Of a DNA stretch of 57,349 nucleotides, positions 34,793-43,681 are shown in pieces. The stretch comes from Muribaculum sp. (GTDB lineage: Bacteria > Bacteroidota > Bacteroidia > Bacteroidales > Muribaculaceae). The stretch spans positions 315,405 to 372,753 of the forward strand of contig JAMPAZ010000001.1 of assembly GCA_023666965.1 (NCBI GenBank), given 5' to 3'. The position numbers and the translations under genes were made by a program. Each line of letters opens with the position of its first letter. The stretch's first letter is position 1. Below the pieces are notes generated by a model that saw nothing but the letters and a program-made list of their open reading frames with translations, was not told the DNA's origin and searched no databases.

Positions 34793-36235
34793 ATGAACAA
34801 AAGTCTTTTATTTTCGCTGGCAGGAGCCACAGTGTTGTTGTCGGCGGTCACAGGTTGCGGTGGTGGAAGCAGAGTCGTGGAGCAACCTACTAACGACGAT
34901 GTGATTCTCCATGCCTGGTCGTGGTCGTTTGATACGATTGCCGCTAATATGCAGAAGATTGCCGAGGCCGGATTCAATTATGTCCAGACCTCTCCGGCCA
35001 ACACTTGTTTTGTCGGCGAGGAGGGCGGAATGGCTCTTTTTAGTCAGCCGGGTGATTCGGTTAAGGGTAAGTGGTACTATTATTATCAGCCGATAGATTG
35101 GAAAATCGGCAACTATCTGCTTGGCACTAAGGCGCAGTTCAAGGCCATGTGCGATAGCGCGGAAAAATATGGGGTCAAGGTTATCGTCGATGTTTTGCCA
35201 AATCATACGGCAGTTGACCATACGGCAGTAACAGCCGCGCTTGACAGCGCGGTCGGGGGGCATGACAAGCTGTTTCATGCAAATGGCATGAACGACATAA
35301 TCGACTACAACGATCGTTATCAGTGTACTACCGGCATGATGGGCGGTCTGCCGGATGTGAACACCGAGAATCCGGATTTCCAGTATTATTATATGCAATA
35401 CGTCAACGACTTGATTGCAAACGGGGCGAGAGGCTTTCGCTATGACACGGCCAAGCATATCGGCCTACCGTCTGATCCGAAAGATTCACTGGCTGAACGA
35501 AATAATTTCTGGGATATAGCAACCGGCCGCGAGTCGATTCGTGGCTTAACGCTTGCATTGCCTGAGGACAGCTTATTTATTTATGGAGAGGTTCTTCAGG
35601 ACAAAAACGTAAAGGAAGAGGAGTATGCCGAATATATGAAGCTGACGGCGAGCTCTTATGGACATGCGCTCCGTAAGGCTCTTGAAGAAGGCAGTTACTA
35701 TGCGGATAGTCTTGGTAGCTGGCATCATCCCGCCTCGCCCGAAAAGCTGGTCACTTGGGTAGAATCCCACGACACGTATGCAAACGAACATGAGTCGGCA
35801 GGTATTGAAGACGATGCCATTAGGGAGGGTTATGTCTATCTGACGGCCAGACAGTATGGCACTCCGCTTTTTTTCAGCCGACCTGCAGGCAGCACGCGCC
35901 AGAACTATTGGGGTAACAATCGTGTAGGTGCGAGAGGCAATGATGAATTTTTCAATCCGGAGGTGGTTGCGGTAAATAAATTTAGAAAAGCCATGCACGG
36001 TCAGCCGGAGCAGATTGACGTAACCGACGACGGGGCTGTCATTGAGGTGGCGCGCGGAAAAAAAGGAGCCGCTCTGATTAATATTTCGCGACAGGAGCAG
36101 AATATTAATCTGCCAACACCGCTGCCCGACGGGATATATACCGACTCTGTCCATAGCAGTGCTTTCAATGTGAAAGGTGGTAGCATATCCGGAGCGCTCC
36201 AGCCAATGACATCTTACATATTATACGTAAAATGA
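34793..36235 (+). CDS. GH13 alpha-amylase-family lipoprotein
   Basis: This 480-residue protein has a lipoprotein signal (lipobox SAVTGC). The GH13 (beta/alpha)8 motifs are DVLPNH (region I), GFRYDTAKH with the nucleophile Asp near residue 217 (region II), YGEV with the acid Glu near 265 (region III), and ESHDT with the stabilising Asp near 327 (region IV). A short C-terminal beta domain ends SYILYVK. It should cut alpha-1,4-glucans at the cell surface or in the periplasm. It is not within a Sus-type cluster here. An intrinsic terminator follows. Confidence 0.9.
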   Translation: MNKSLLFSLAGATVLLSAVTGCGGGSRVVEQPTNDDVILHAWSWSFDTIAANMQKIAEAGFNYVQTSPANTCFVGEEGGMALFSQPGDSVKGKWYYYYQPIDWKIGNYLLGTKAQFKAMCDSAEKYGVKVIVDVLPNHTAVDHTAVTAALDSAVGGHDKLFHANGMNDIIDYNDRYQCTTGMMGGLPDVNTENPDFQYYYMQYVNDLIANGARGFRYDTAKHIGLPSDPKDSLAERNNFWDIATGRESIRGLTLALPEDSLFIYGEVLQDKNVKEEEYAEYMKLTASSYGHALRKALEEGSYYADSLGSWHHPASPEKLVTWVESHDTYANEHESAGIEDDAIREGYVYLTARQYGTPLFFSRPAGSTRQNYWGNNRVGARGNDEFFNPEVVAVNKFRKAMHGQPEQIDVTDDGAVIEVARGKKGAALINISRQEQNINLPTPLPDGIYTDSVHSSAFNVKGGSISGALQPMTSYILYVK

Positions 36236-36256
36236 GTGTCATTTTGACACTTATAA

Positions 36257-36288
36257 CGCCCTTTGGAGTGTTCCAAGGGGCGCTTTTG
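36257..36288 (+). terminator. Intrinsic terminator after the GH13 gene
   Basis: CGCCCTTTGGA pairs with TCCAAGGGGCG (one G-T) around GTGT, followed by CTTTTGTT. Confidence 0.88.
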
Positions 36289-36410
36289 TTTCAGAATGAT
36301 ATATATAAATTTCGATAAACAATTTTTAACATTATCTATAATGTCGTATTATGGCTTTTAAAATTAAATATGGATGCGAATATGCTCTGTGGATTGTAGC
36401 AAAATGTCAT

Positions 36411-36461
36411 ATATTTGGCTTTTTGCTGAGCAAATTGCCAAATATGTTTTTAAACATATTT
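36411..36461. promoter_or_regulatory. Two overlapping inverted repeats upstream of the sRNA promoter
   Basis: ATATTTGGC (36411-36419) pairs with GCCAAATAT (36437-36445). Overlapping that, AAATATGTTT-TT-AAACATATTT (36440-36461) is a perfect palindrome. They end 9 bases before the -33 element at 36470, a place suited to a dimeric regulator. The rest of 36290-36470 is AT-rich without a gene. Confidence 0.5.
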
Positions 36462-36469
36462 AGCAAATA

Positions 36470-36500
36470 GTTGAAACTCGAAAACAATTTAGTAACTTTG
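36470..36500 (+). promoter_or_regulatory. Bacteroidota promoter without a coding gene directly downstream
   Basis: GTTG (36470-36473), exactly 19 bases, then TAACTTTG (36493-36500). It is a good match to the consensus. No open frame longer than a few codons begins in the next 200 bases. Confidence 0.6.
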
Positions 36501-36504
36501 TAAT

Positions 36505-36718
36505 GCGATAAGAAATCAACGACTTCTAATCGCCCCGTAAATGAAATCTTCTTAGCTAATCTAAGATAATATCAAGAAAAGAACACAAAGGAGTAAAAGT
36601 GAAATTTAGGTAAACAGAATACTTTTTCATACGTAACTTTCCAATAAAGACAGAATAGATATTCAACAAGCAACAAGCGAAAAATAAGGGAGCCGAGAGG
36701 CTGTCTTATTTTTTTTTT
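36505..36718 (+). ncRNA. Candidate small noncoding RNA upstream of dnaG
   Basis: About 210 bases lie between a promoter (36470-36500) and a strong intrinsic terminator (36681-36718) and contain no usable reading frame: ATG at 36541 stops after 4 codons. The predicted transcript starts with a hairpin, GCGAT-A-AGAA closing on TTCT-A-ATCGC (36505-36533). It has a second short stem CTTAG/CTAAG at 36551-36565 and ends in the terminator stem. An independent sRNA is the simplest reading; a 6S-like RNA or an attenuated dnaG leader is the alternative. No Rfam family is recognised by eye. Confidence 0.5.
36681..36718 (+). terminator. Intrinsic terminator before dnaG
   Basis: AAAATAAGG-G-AGCC pairs with GGCT-G-TCTTATTTT (one G-T, one mismatch) around GAGA and runs into ten T residues (36709-36718). 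It ends 34 bases before the dnaG ATG and so cannot belong to dnaG. Confidence 0.82.
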
Positions 36719-36721
36719 GCC

Positions 36722-36729
36722 TATCTTTG
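36722..36729 (+). promoter_or_regulatory. dnaG -7 element (TATCTTTG) and unusual Shine-Dalgarno
   Basis: TATCTTTG directly follows the upstream T-tract and ends 23 bases before ATG. Downstream, AAGGAGG (36739-36745) lies 7 bases before the start codon. This is a near-perfect Shine-Dalgarno, which is rare for genes in this phylum. Confidence 0.55.
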
Positions 36730-36752
36730 TCCATAAATAAGGAGGATTTCTG

Positions 36753-38963
36753 ATGAGAAAAATCGACAGGGAAACTGTTCAGCGAATACTTGACACAGCC
36801 GACATTGTAGATGTAGTCAGCGACTTTGTGAGCCTTAAGCGGCGCGGGTCGGGCTATATAGGTCTGTGCCCGTTTCACAATGAACGGACACCTTCGTTCT
36901 CGGTCTCAAAGTCAAAGAATTTTTGTAAATGCTTCAGTTGTGGCAAAGGCGGTAGCCCTGTCAACTTCATCATGGAGCATGAGCAACTGAGCTATCAGGA
37001 GGCTTTAAGGTATCTTGCCCATAAGTATAATATTGAGATTAAAGAGCATGAAATGTCGGATGCTGAGCGCGAGCGCGAATCTGAACGAGCGAGTATGCTT
37101 GCTGTAAACGACATGGCTTTAAAGCATTTTGAATATAATCTTACCGAGACTCAGGATGGGCGCGATATCGGCCTGACTTATTTTCTCGACAGAGGAATTA
37201 ATGAGGCTTCGATTAAGCGGTTTCATTTAGGATATGCTCTTGAGCGTAGCGATGCTCTCGTGCAGGCGGCTGTCAAGGCAGGATATAATGTGGACTTTTT
37301 GGTGAAAACCGGGCTATGTATCAGAACCGAAACCGGTAGAGTTTATGATCGATTCAAAGGTCGTGTGATATTCCCGGTGTTCTCTGTTTCCGGTAAAGTG
37401 ATAGCATTTGGTGGCCGAACGCTGAAGAAAGATGTTGCAAAGTACGTAAATTCTCCGGAGTCTGAAATCTATAAGAAAAGTCACGAACTTTACGGACTAT
37501 ATCAGGCTAAACAGGCCATAGTTAAGCGTGGAAAATGTATTTTGGTCGAAGGTTACATGGATGTAATATCCATGCATCAATCGGGTATAGAGAATGTAGT
37601 AGCTTCGTCGGGGACATCGCTCACCGAGGGTCAAATTAGGCTTATACATCGTTTTACGGAAGATGTCACCGTAATTTACGACGGTGATGCGGCCGGCATA
37701 AAAGCCTCGCTTCGCGGTATAGACATGCTTTTGACTGAGGGCCTGAATATTAAGGTGGTTCTTTTGCCCGACGGTGATGATCCTGATTCGTTTGCTCAAA
37801 AGCATACCTCATCTGAACTTGAAGAATACATTAAGGCCCACGAAACAGATTTTATTCAGTTTAAGACAGACATACTGCTTCAAGGAGTGTCAAATGACCC
37901 TATTGCGCGGGCGCGCGTCATAAACGACATTGTCCTGTCGATTGCCGTGATTCCAAATCAAGTTATGCGCAATATTTATGTGGCTGAATGTGCTCGTCGA
38001 TTGGGCATAGATGAACGAGTCGTGGCTCTTGAAGTGTCCAAAAAGTCGTTTGAACAAGCTGAAAAAGCGTCGGTAAAGGCACAGAAAGACGCTGCTCGGC
38101 AGACATTGGAGAACAGGTCATTGCCTCCGCAACCATCGAGTGGGGAAAAGCAGATTGTTGAGAATGGTGGTTCGTCGTCAGTGGCATCTATTTCAGAAGC
38201 TAATCCCGAACTGGATTTCATCCGTCCCTTTGAGCGGCGGTTGTTGCAGTACGTTTTGCGCTATGGAATGATGAAGCTTGCTGATGTGCTTGACGAGACT
38301 GGCGAAGTTAGCGATCCTGTTTATGTCGTTGACTATGTAGAGTCTGAGCTTAAAGATGATGAAATAACGTTTTCCGATCCGATTGTGCTTAAGACTTTCG
38401 AGGAGGCTTTGCGTCTCCGTCGTGGATCATGGAATGGAGACTTCTCGGCAAACGAAGCGAACCTTCTTGCCGAGCGAGAGAAATTCATTTCCGATGGAGA
38501 GGAAGAGATACGCAATTCGGATTCGGACTTGTCTGCAATACAGCGGCGTGAAAAGGAATTAAATGAGAGAGCTGATGCCCGGTATTTTGATGGCCAACGT
38601 CAGTTTGCCTCGGCTTATATCGAGAAGAATTTGTGTTCTCATCTAGACGATGACATAAGAAAGTTAAGTCTTGAGCTTGTGCCGGAAAAGCATGTATTGA
38701 GCAAGGTGCATACTAAGTATTCCAAAGTCGAGACTGATGAAGATCGGCTTGACGAGATTGTTCCGAGAGCGATATATGAGCTAAAGGATGCTCTTTTGGA
38801 GAATAGGATGCGCAGGATTAGGTCGGAACTTAAGGAAGCTGTCGCTTCAGGCGGAAATGCAGATACGGTGATGTCGCTTATGAAGGGTATGAGCGAACTG
38901 CAAAGTTTGCGTGGAGAATTTGCTAAATATCTCGGAGAGCGTATTCTTAATCCTCGAAAGTGA
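36753..38963 (+). CDS. dnaG: DNA primase
   Basis: This 736-residue protein makes the RNA primers for DNA replication. The N-terminal CHC2 zinc finger is clear (LCPFHNERTPSF and CKCFSCG, residues 39-65). The toprim core carries LVEGYMDVISMHQSG and YDGDAAG. The C-terminal helicase-binding region is long and charged, with a Ser/Gly-rich linker around residues 455-485. Length is at the upper end for bacterial primases. The gene is single, with its own promoter and a near-perfect Shine-Dalgarno, and is convergent with tsf. Confidence 0.97.
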   Translation: MRKIDRETVQRILDTADIVDVVSDFVSLKRRGSGYIGLCPFHNERTPSFSVSKSKNFCKCFSCGKGGSPVNFIMEHEQLSYQEALRYLAHKYNIEIKEHEMSDAERERESERASMLAVNDMALKHFEYNLTETQDGRDIGLTYFLDRGINEASIKRFHLGYALERSDALVQAAVKAGYNVDFLVKTGLCIRTETGRVYDRFKGRVIFPVFSVSGKVIAFGGRTLKKDVAKYVNSPESEIYKKSHELYGLYQAKQAIVKRGKCILVEGYMDVISMHQSGIENVVASSGTSLTEGQIRLIHRFTEDVTVIYDGDAAGIKASLRGIDMLLTEGLNIKVVLLPDGDDPDSFAQKHTSSELEEYIKAHETDFIQFKTDILLQGVSNDPIARARVINDIVLSIAVIPNQVMRNIYVAECARRLGIDERVVALEVSKKSFEQAEKASVKAQKDAARQTLENRSLPPQPSSGEKQIVENGGSSSVASISEANPELDFIRPFERRLLQYVLRYGMMKLADVLDETGEVSDPVYVVDYVESELKDDEITFSDPIVLKTFEEALRLRRGSWNGDFSANEANLLAEREKFISDGEEEIRNSDSDLSAIQRREKELNERADARYFDGQRQFASAYIEKNLCSHLDDDIRKLSLELVPEKHVLSKVHTKYSKVETDEDRLDEIVPRAIYELKDALLENRMRRIRSELKEAVASGGNADTVMSLMKGMSELQSLRGEFAKYLGERILNPRK

Positions 38964-38990
38964 TGTATAAAGTGTGTTTGTTAAATAGTA

Positions 38991-39025
38991 AAGTGGTTAT
39001 TGTAAATTGTTTACAATAACCACTT
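38991..39025. terminator. Bidirectional hairpin between dnaG and tsf
   Basis: AAGTGGTTATTGTAAA pairs perfectly with TTTACAATAACCACTT around TTG. It is a 16-bp stem between convergent genes. No long T-tract, so it is probably used from both sides. Confidence 0.75.
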
Positions 39026-39062
39026 CGGTATAAATAATTGTTATGACTATTCCTAAGGGAAA

Positions 39063-40055
39063 TTAATCCTGATTGAGGTTCACGCGCTTAAAGTCGACTG
39101 CTACAAGACCTTTCTGTACTTTTTCAAGATACTGTCCTACAGTAATTTTCTCGTCCTGCACGAATTCCTGCTCCATAAGGCAAGATTCCTTGAAGAACTT
39201 GTTCATACGGCCTTGTGCGATGTTGTTGATCATCTGCTCTGGAAGGTTGGCGGCTTTAGCTTCGGCGGTTTCTTTTGCGATTACGCGAGCTTTGTCTGCT
39301 TCTTCTTGAGTGAGCCATCCCTTTGCCATGTTCGACTCGATGTGGGCTTCGCTGTCTACGAGATTGGGGTTGATGCCGGCTTTCTTGAGAGCTGCTTCTA
39401 CAGCTTTCTTAACCTGCTCTTCCTTGGTCTTTTCGATAGCCACGGTATATTCAGAATCTTTTACTGACTGGGGAACTGCGTCGCGATCAACTGCGACCGG
39501 ATTCATAGAAGCTACCTGCATGGCTACTTCGCGGCCTACCTTTTCGTCAACTCCTTCGAGGTTGAAGCCTACGATGGTGGCAAGCTTCTTGTTGAAGTGG
39601 TTATAGGCTGCAGTAGTGGGGGCTGTGATGACTTCGTATGCGCTGATCTCGGTTTTTTCACCGGTCTTTCCGCTCTCTTCAACAACGAGAGCTTCGATGG
39701 TCTGACCGTCGATTACGAGAGCCTTGAGCTCGTCAAGAGTCTTAACTTCAGCTGCAACTGCTGCATCGAGAATCTTGTTGGTAACAGCTACGAAGCCTGC
39801 GTTTTGTGCAACAAAGTCAGTCTCGCAGTTGAGTGCTACGATGGCGGCGAACTTACCGGTGCTCTTAGCCACTACGCAACCCTCAGATGCTTGACGGTCT
39901 TCGCGCTTAGCGGCTACTGCCTGACCTTTCTTGCGGAGAATTTCTACGGCCGCGTCCATATCGCCGTTAGCTTCGGCGAGGGCTTTTTTGCAGTCCATCA
40001 AGCCGGCGCTGGTGAGAGCGCGGAGCTTGCTGATTTCTGCCATTGTTACTGCCAT
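39063..40055 (-). CDS. tsf: Elongation factor Ts
   Basis: This 330-residue protein is EF-Ts, the exchange factor that reloads EF-Tu with GTP. The N-terminal UBA-like motif reads KLRALTSAGLMDCKKALAEA, followed by the EF-Tu contact CETDFVAQN. The C-terminal part contains QFVQDEKITVGQYL. Length is slightly above the common 280-300 residues. It is the last gene of the minus-strand unit rplM-rpsI-rpsB-tsf, 44 bases after rpsB. Confidence 0.97.
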   Translation of the reverse strand: MAVTMAEISKLRALTSAGLMDCKKALAEANGDMDAAVEILRKKGQAVAAKREDRQASEGCVVAKSTGKFAAIVALNCETDFVAQNAGFVAVTNKILDAAVAAEVKTLDELKALVIDGQTIEALVVEESGKTGEKTEISAYEVITAPTTAAYNHFNKKLATIVGFNLEGVDEKVGREVAMQVASMNPVAVDRDAVPQSVKDSEYTVAIEKTKEEQVKKAVEAALKKAGINPNLVDSEAHIESNMAKGWLTQEEADKARVIAKETAEAKAANLPEQMINNIAQGRMNKFFKESCLMEQEFVQDEKITVGQYLEKVQKGLVAVDFKRVNLNQD

Positions 40056-40099
40056 ATCTTTAATAAGCTTTTTTACAGATTAATAATATTGTAGGGGGA

Positions 40100-40942
40100 T
40101 TAAGCTTCAGCCTCTGCGTTTGCTTCAGCTTCTGCAGTCTCGGCTTTCGGCTCGGCCTTTTCCTCGTTCTGACGACGACTTACGCGACGACGTCCACCGC
40201 GGTTGTTGGCAGGAGCCTCTTCGCCTTCGGTTGCGGGAGTATCTGCCTTTTCGGCCTTGCGCTCTTCAAGCCCTTCTGCCATGGCAGAAACTACAGCGTC
40301 GAGGATAACTTCGATAGACTTGGAAGCATCGTCGTTAGCAGGGATAACGAAGTCAACGTTGGAGGGGTCTGAGTTAGTGTCGACCATTGCGAATACCGGA
40401 ATGCCAAGACGGTTGGCTTCAGCAACGGCGATATGTTCCTTCATTACGTCAACAACAAATAGAGCTGAGGGAAGGCGGCTGAGATCAGCGATTGAGCCGA
40501 GAGTCTTCTCCAGTTTTTCGCGCTGACGAGAAATCTGTAGTTTCTCGCGCTTTGAAAGGTTGTCGAAAGTGCCGTCTTTGGTCATCTTGTCGATAGTGGC
40601 CATCTTCTTCACAGCCTTGCGGATAGTGGGGAAGTTGGTGAGCATACCGCCGGGCCAACGCTCGATAACGTACGGCATATTGATAGACTTTGCTTTGTCC
40701 TCAATAACTTGTTTGGCCTGTTTTTTGGTAGCAACGAAGAGAACCTTCTTGCCTGATTTAGCTATGCTCTTAAGAGCCGCGGCTGCTTCTTCAACCTTAG
40801 CGGCGGTCTTATAGAGGTCGAGGATGTGGATACCATTGCGCTCCATGAAGATGTAGGGGGCCATAGCCGGATTCCATTTTCTTTTGAGGTGGCCGAAGTG
40901 GCAGCCTGCTTCAAGGAGCTGTTCAAATGTGGGTGTTGCCAT
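40100..40942 (-). CDS. rpsB: 30S ribosomal protein S2
   Basis: This 280-residue protein is ribosomal protein S2. It starts MATPTFEQLLEAGCHFGHLKRKWNP and keeps the family motifs FVATKKQAK and RWPGGMLTN. A start further upstream (41011) would add a basic 23-residue extension absent in the family, so I chose the ATG at 40942. After the conserved fold (about residue 230) comes a 50-residue low-complexity tail, first basic (NRGGRRRVSRRQ), then acidic Ala/Glu-rich. Such a tail occurs in Bacteroidota S2. The leader before it holds a small palindrome, GTTTAG-ATA-CTAAAC (41013-41027). Confidence 0.97.
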   Translation of the reverse strand: MATPTFEQLLEAGCHFGHLKRKWNPAMAPYIFMERNGIHILDLYKTAAKVEEAAAALKSIAKSGKKVLFVATKKQAKQVIEDKAKSINMPYVIERWPGGMLTNFPTIRKAVKKMATIDKMTKDGTFDNLSKREKLQISRQREKLEKTLGSIADLSRLPSALFVVDVMKEHIAVAEANRLGIPVFAMVDTNSDPSNVDFVIPANDDASKSIEVILDAVVSAMAEGLEERKAEKADTPATEGEEAPANNRGGRRRVSRRQNEEKAEPKAETAEAEANAEAEA

Positions 40943-41050
40943 TTTGATGTTTTTTTGTTTACGTTCTTTTTTAATTTGCAACCGCGGGGTAGGGAACGTG
41001 TCCATCTCCACGGTTTAGATACTAAACACTGAGTTGAGAGGCGTGGTATA

Positions 41051-41437
41051 TTAACGCTTGGAGAACTGGAAGCGCTTGCGGGCCTTGGGCTGACCTGGCT
41101 TCTTACGTTCAACGGCACGCGGGTCGCGGGTCATGAAGCCTTCGACGCGGAGTGCATGTTTGTCTTCGGGGTTAATCTTAACGAGTGCGCGGGCGATAGC
41201 CAGACGGAGTGCTTCGGCCTGTCCCTTGTAGCCTCCACCGTCGAGATTAACTCTGATGTCGTATTTGCCGTCGGCACCGAGGGTGTTGAGCGGTTGCTTT
41301 ACGATATATTGAAGTATAGATGACGGGAAATATACTTCGAGGGGGCGCTTGTTGATGGTGATGGTGCCATTGCCTTCACCTACTATAACGCGTGCGATAG
41401 CGGCCTTACGACGGCCGACTGCATTTACCTTTTCCAT
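41051..41437 (-). CDS. rpsI: 30S ribosomal protein S9
   Basis: This 128-residue protein is S9. It has the N-terminal AVGRRKAAIARV and the C-terminal tail KPGQPKARKRFQFSKR, whose last Lys-Arg residues reach the P-site tRNA. The gene follows rplM by 5 bases, the universal rplM-rpsI pair. Confidence 0.98.
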   Translation of the reverse strand: MEKVNAVGRRKAAIARVIVGEGNGTITINKRPLEVYFPSSILQYIVKQPLNTLGADGKYDIRVNLDGGGYKGQAEALRLAIARALVKINPEDKHALRVEGFMTRDPRAVERKKPGQPKARKRFQFSKR

Positions 41438-41442
41438 ACTTC

Positions 41443-41922
41443 TTATTTGATGGTGTTGATGTCAATTACTTTAGGATTTTGTGCTTCGTGCGGATGCTCC
41501 GGTCCGTTGTAGACGTGCATGTTTTCGATGATGCGACGACCGAGACGATTTTTGGGAAGCATACCCTTAACAACCTTCGTAAATAAGGGGTTGTAGCCGG
41601 GTTTGAGGTGCTTGTTCTGAGATTTCTTCATGAGAATCTCCGGAGTAGCAACGCGCTGTCCGCCGGGATAACCTGTATAACGGAGGTATTCGCGGTCTGT
41701 CCACTTGTTGCCCGTCAGACGAACTTTGTCTGCGTTGATGATGATTACGTTGTCGCCGCACTCAACGAACGGGGTATAAGTGGGCTTGTTTTTGCCTCTA
41801 AGAATCAGGGCAACAACAGAGCAAAGACGGCCGAGAACTTGGTCGGTGGCGTCGATTACTACCCATTCGCGGTTGCACTGCTTCTCGTTGGGAGTTAATG
41901 TCTTGTAGCTTAAAGTATCCAC
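41443..41922 (-). CDS. rplM: 50S ribosomal protein L13
   Basis: This 159-residue protein is L13, an early assembly protein of the large subunit. Landmarks are REWVVIDATDQVLGRLCS, GDNVIIINADKVRLTGNKW and GMLPKNRLGRR. An N-terminal extension of about 10 residues relative to E. coli is usual in the phylum. It is the first gene of the minus-strand ribosomal unit, with a textbook promoter upstream. Confidence 0.98.
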   Translation of the reverse strand: MDTLSYKTLTPNEKQCNREWVVIDATDQVLGRLCSVVALILRGKNKPTYTPFVECGDNVIIINADKVRLTGNKWTDREYLRYTGYPGGQRVATPEILMKKSQNKHLKPGYNPLFTKVVKGMLPKNRLGRRIIENMHVYNGPEHPHEAQNPKVIDINTIK

Positions 41923-42031
41923 GTTAAATGTTTGATTAATAGATGAATAATTGATCCTTGGTATTCTGTCTGTTCGGCCAAAAACATAGGAACCTTTGAA
42001 TCAGGTTATTAATTTGGACATAATCGGTGTG

Positions 42032-42062
42032 CAAAGGTACGACTTTTCTGTCACACGACAAA
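42032..42062 (-). promoter_or_regulatory. Bacteroidota promoter for rplM-rpsI-rpsB-tsf
   Basis: On the minus strand TTTG (42062-42059), exactly 19 bases, then TACCTTTG (42039-42032). A perfect consensus. It leaves a leader of about 105 bases before the rplM ATG, long enough for translational control. Confidence 0.78.
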
Positions 42063-42133
42063 ATATTTTTAGGAATAATTAACATTGGCATCTCGCTATG
42101 ATATGTAGTACGGATATGCCGTGGCTCTAATGT

Positions 42134-42688
42134 TTAGAAAAGCAGGTGCCTATCTATTTCAGTCAGGCGTGGATGTCTGGCATCTTTTTCCGATAATATG
42201 ACCTCCGAAGCCGGTATGAGCCAGTCGATTCCCAAATCCGGATCGTCCCAAGCTATTGCGCCTTCATCCGACGGTGAGTAGAAGTTGTCGCATTTATATT
42301 GGAATGTGGCCTTTGGTGACAATACTGCGAAGCCGTGCGCCATTCCTTTGGGCAGAAACAGTTGTCGGTGATTGTCGGCTGTCAGTTTGACGGCGACATG
42401 TTGGCCGAACGTCGGAGAACCGAGACGAATGTCCACGGCTACGTCGAGGACGGCACCTTCGATTACTCTGACCAGTTTGCTTTGTGCCATGGGCGGTCGC
42501 TGGAAATGCAGTCCGCGTACGACCCCGTAGGTCGATTGGCTTTCGTTGTCTTGTACAAATCTGACCGGTGCAACTTTCTCGTCAAATTCACGCTGGGAAT
42601 AACTCTCAAAAAAGTAGCCTCTCGAATCCTTGAATATCCGCGGCTCTATGATGACTACCCCCGGGATATGTGTACTTATTACTTCCAT
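42134..42688 (-). CDS. rfbC: dTDP-4-dehydrorhamnose 3,5-epimerase
   Basis: This 184-residue cupin protein epimerises dTDP-4-keto-6-deoxyglucose at C3 and C5 on the way to dTDP-L-rhamnose. Family motifs are RIFKDSRGYFFESYSQREF, the active-site His in VRGLHFQ, and LFLPKGMAHGFAVLS. It follows rfbA by 29 bases. The partner genes rfbB and rfbD are not next to the pair. Confidence 0.96.
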   Translation of the reverse strand: MEVISTHIPGVVIIEPRIFKDSRGYFFESYSQREFDEKVAPVRFVQDNESQSTYGVVRGLHFQRPPMAQSKLVRVIEGAVLDVAVDIRLGSPTFGQHVAVKLTADNHRQLFLPKGMAHGFAVLSPKATFQYKCDNFYSPSDEGAIAWDDPDLGIDWLIPASEVILSEKDARHPRLTEIDRHLLF

Positions 42689-42717
42689 TTTTTCTCTGAT
42701 GCGGTATAATAGTTGTC

Positions 42718-43620
42718 TTAGTCCCTGACCTCGAAAAAATTTGAACTGTCGTTGGCAATCTTTAAAAGGTATTGTCCGTAGGCGTTTTTAGCCATCGGGC
42801 GGGCAATCTCAAGAATCTTCTTTCGGTCTATCCAACCCTGCCGATATGCTATGCCTTCAAGGCATCCTATCTTAAGTCCCTGCCGTTTTTCGAGCACTTC
42901 GACGTATATAGAGGCCTCGGCGAGTGAGTCGTGGGTGCCTGTGTCGAGCCAAGCAAAACCGCGTCCCAAAGTCTGCACTTTAAGCTCTCCGTCGTTAAGA
43001 AATCTTTGGTTAACCGATGTTATCTCCAGCTCGCCCCGGTCAGACGGTCTGATACTTTCGGCCACCGACACTACTTTGTTTGGGTAAAAGTATAGCCCGA
43101 CCACGGCATAGTTGGATCTTGGCTTGGCCGGTTTTTCTTCTATAGAAAGGCAGTTGCCGTCGGCATCAAATTCGGCTACTCCGTAGCGTTGCGGGTCGTT
43201 GACCCAATATCCAAACACGGTGGCTTTACCCGATTTTTCGACTGTTTCAACCGACTCGCGGAGCATTCGCGAGAATCCGGCTCCGTGGAAAATATTGTCG
43301 CCGAGCACCAGGCAGACCGCGTCGTCCCCAATAAAGTCTTTACCTATTATAAATGCTTGCGCCAGCCCGTCGGGAGACGGCTGTTCGGCATAACTGAATT
43401 TCACTCCATAGTCGCTCCCGTCGCCGAGAAGGTGCTTGAACATAGGGAGGTCAAATGGTGTCGAGATGATAAGAATGTCTCGTATGCCAGCCATCATGAG
43501 TGTAGAGATGGGGTAGTAGACCATCGGCTTGTCGTAGATTGGCAGCAGTTGCTTGCTGACTCCCTTTGTTATCGGATATAGCCGAGTGCCGCTTCCACCG
43601 GCCAAAACAATGCCTTTCAT
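42718..43620 (-). CDS. rfbA: Glucose-1-phosphate thymidylyltransferase
   Basis: This 300-residue nucleotidyltransferase makes dTDP-glucose from glucose-1-phosphate and dTTP. The nucleotide-binding loop [16 protein letters not shown] lies at residues 3-18, followed by [25 protein letters not shown] and [18 protein letters not shown]. Length fits RmlA. It forms a two-gene unit with rfbC for surface polysaccharide precursors. Confidence 0.97.
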   Translation of the reverse strand: MKGIVLAGGSGTRLYPITKGVSKQLLPIYDKPMVYYPISTLMMAGIRDILIISTPFDLPMFKHLLGDGSDYGVKFSYAEQPSPDGLAQAFIIGKDFIGDDAVCLVLGDNIFHGAGFSRMLRESVETVEKSGKATVFGYWVNDPQRYGVAEFDADGNCLSIEEKPAKPRSNYAVVGLYFYPNKVVSVAESIRPSDRGELEITSVNQRFLNDGELKVQTLGRGFAWLDTGTHDSLAEASIYVEVLEKRQGLKIGCLEGIAYRQGWIDRKKILEIARPMAKNAYGQYLLKIANDSSNFFEVRD

Positions 43621-43681
43621 TTATTAATGGGTATATTATGCGGGTAAAAAAGAAATGTGATAGTGATTAAGCGTGAGTGAG

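Noticed and set aside
39073-40094. Plus-strand frames opposite tsf and rpsB
   Set aside because: They are antisense shadows of highly conserved translation genes with strong codon bias.
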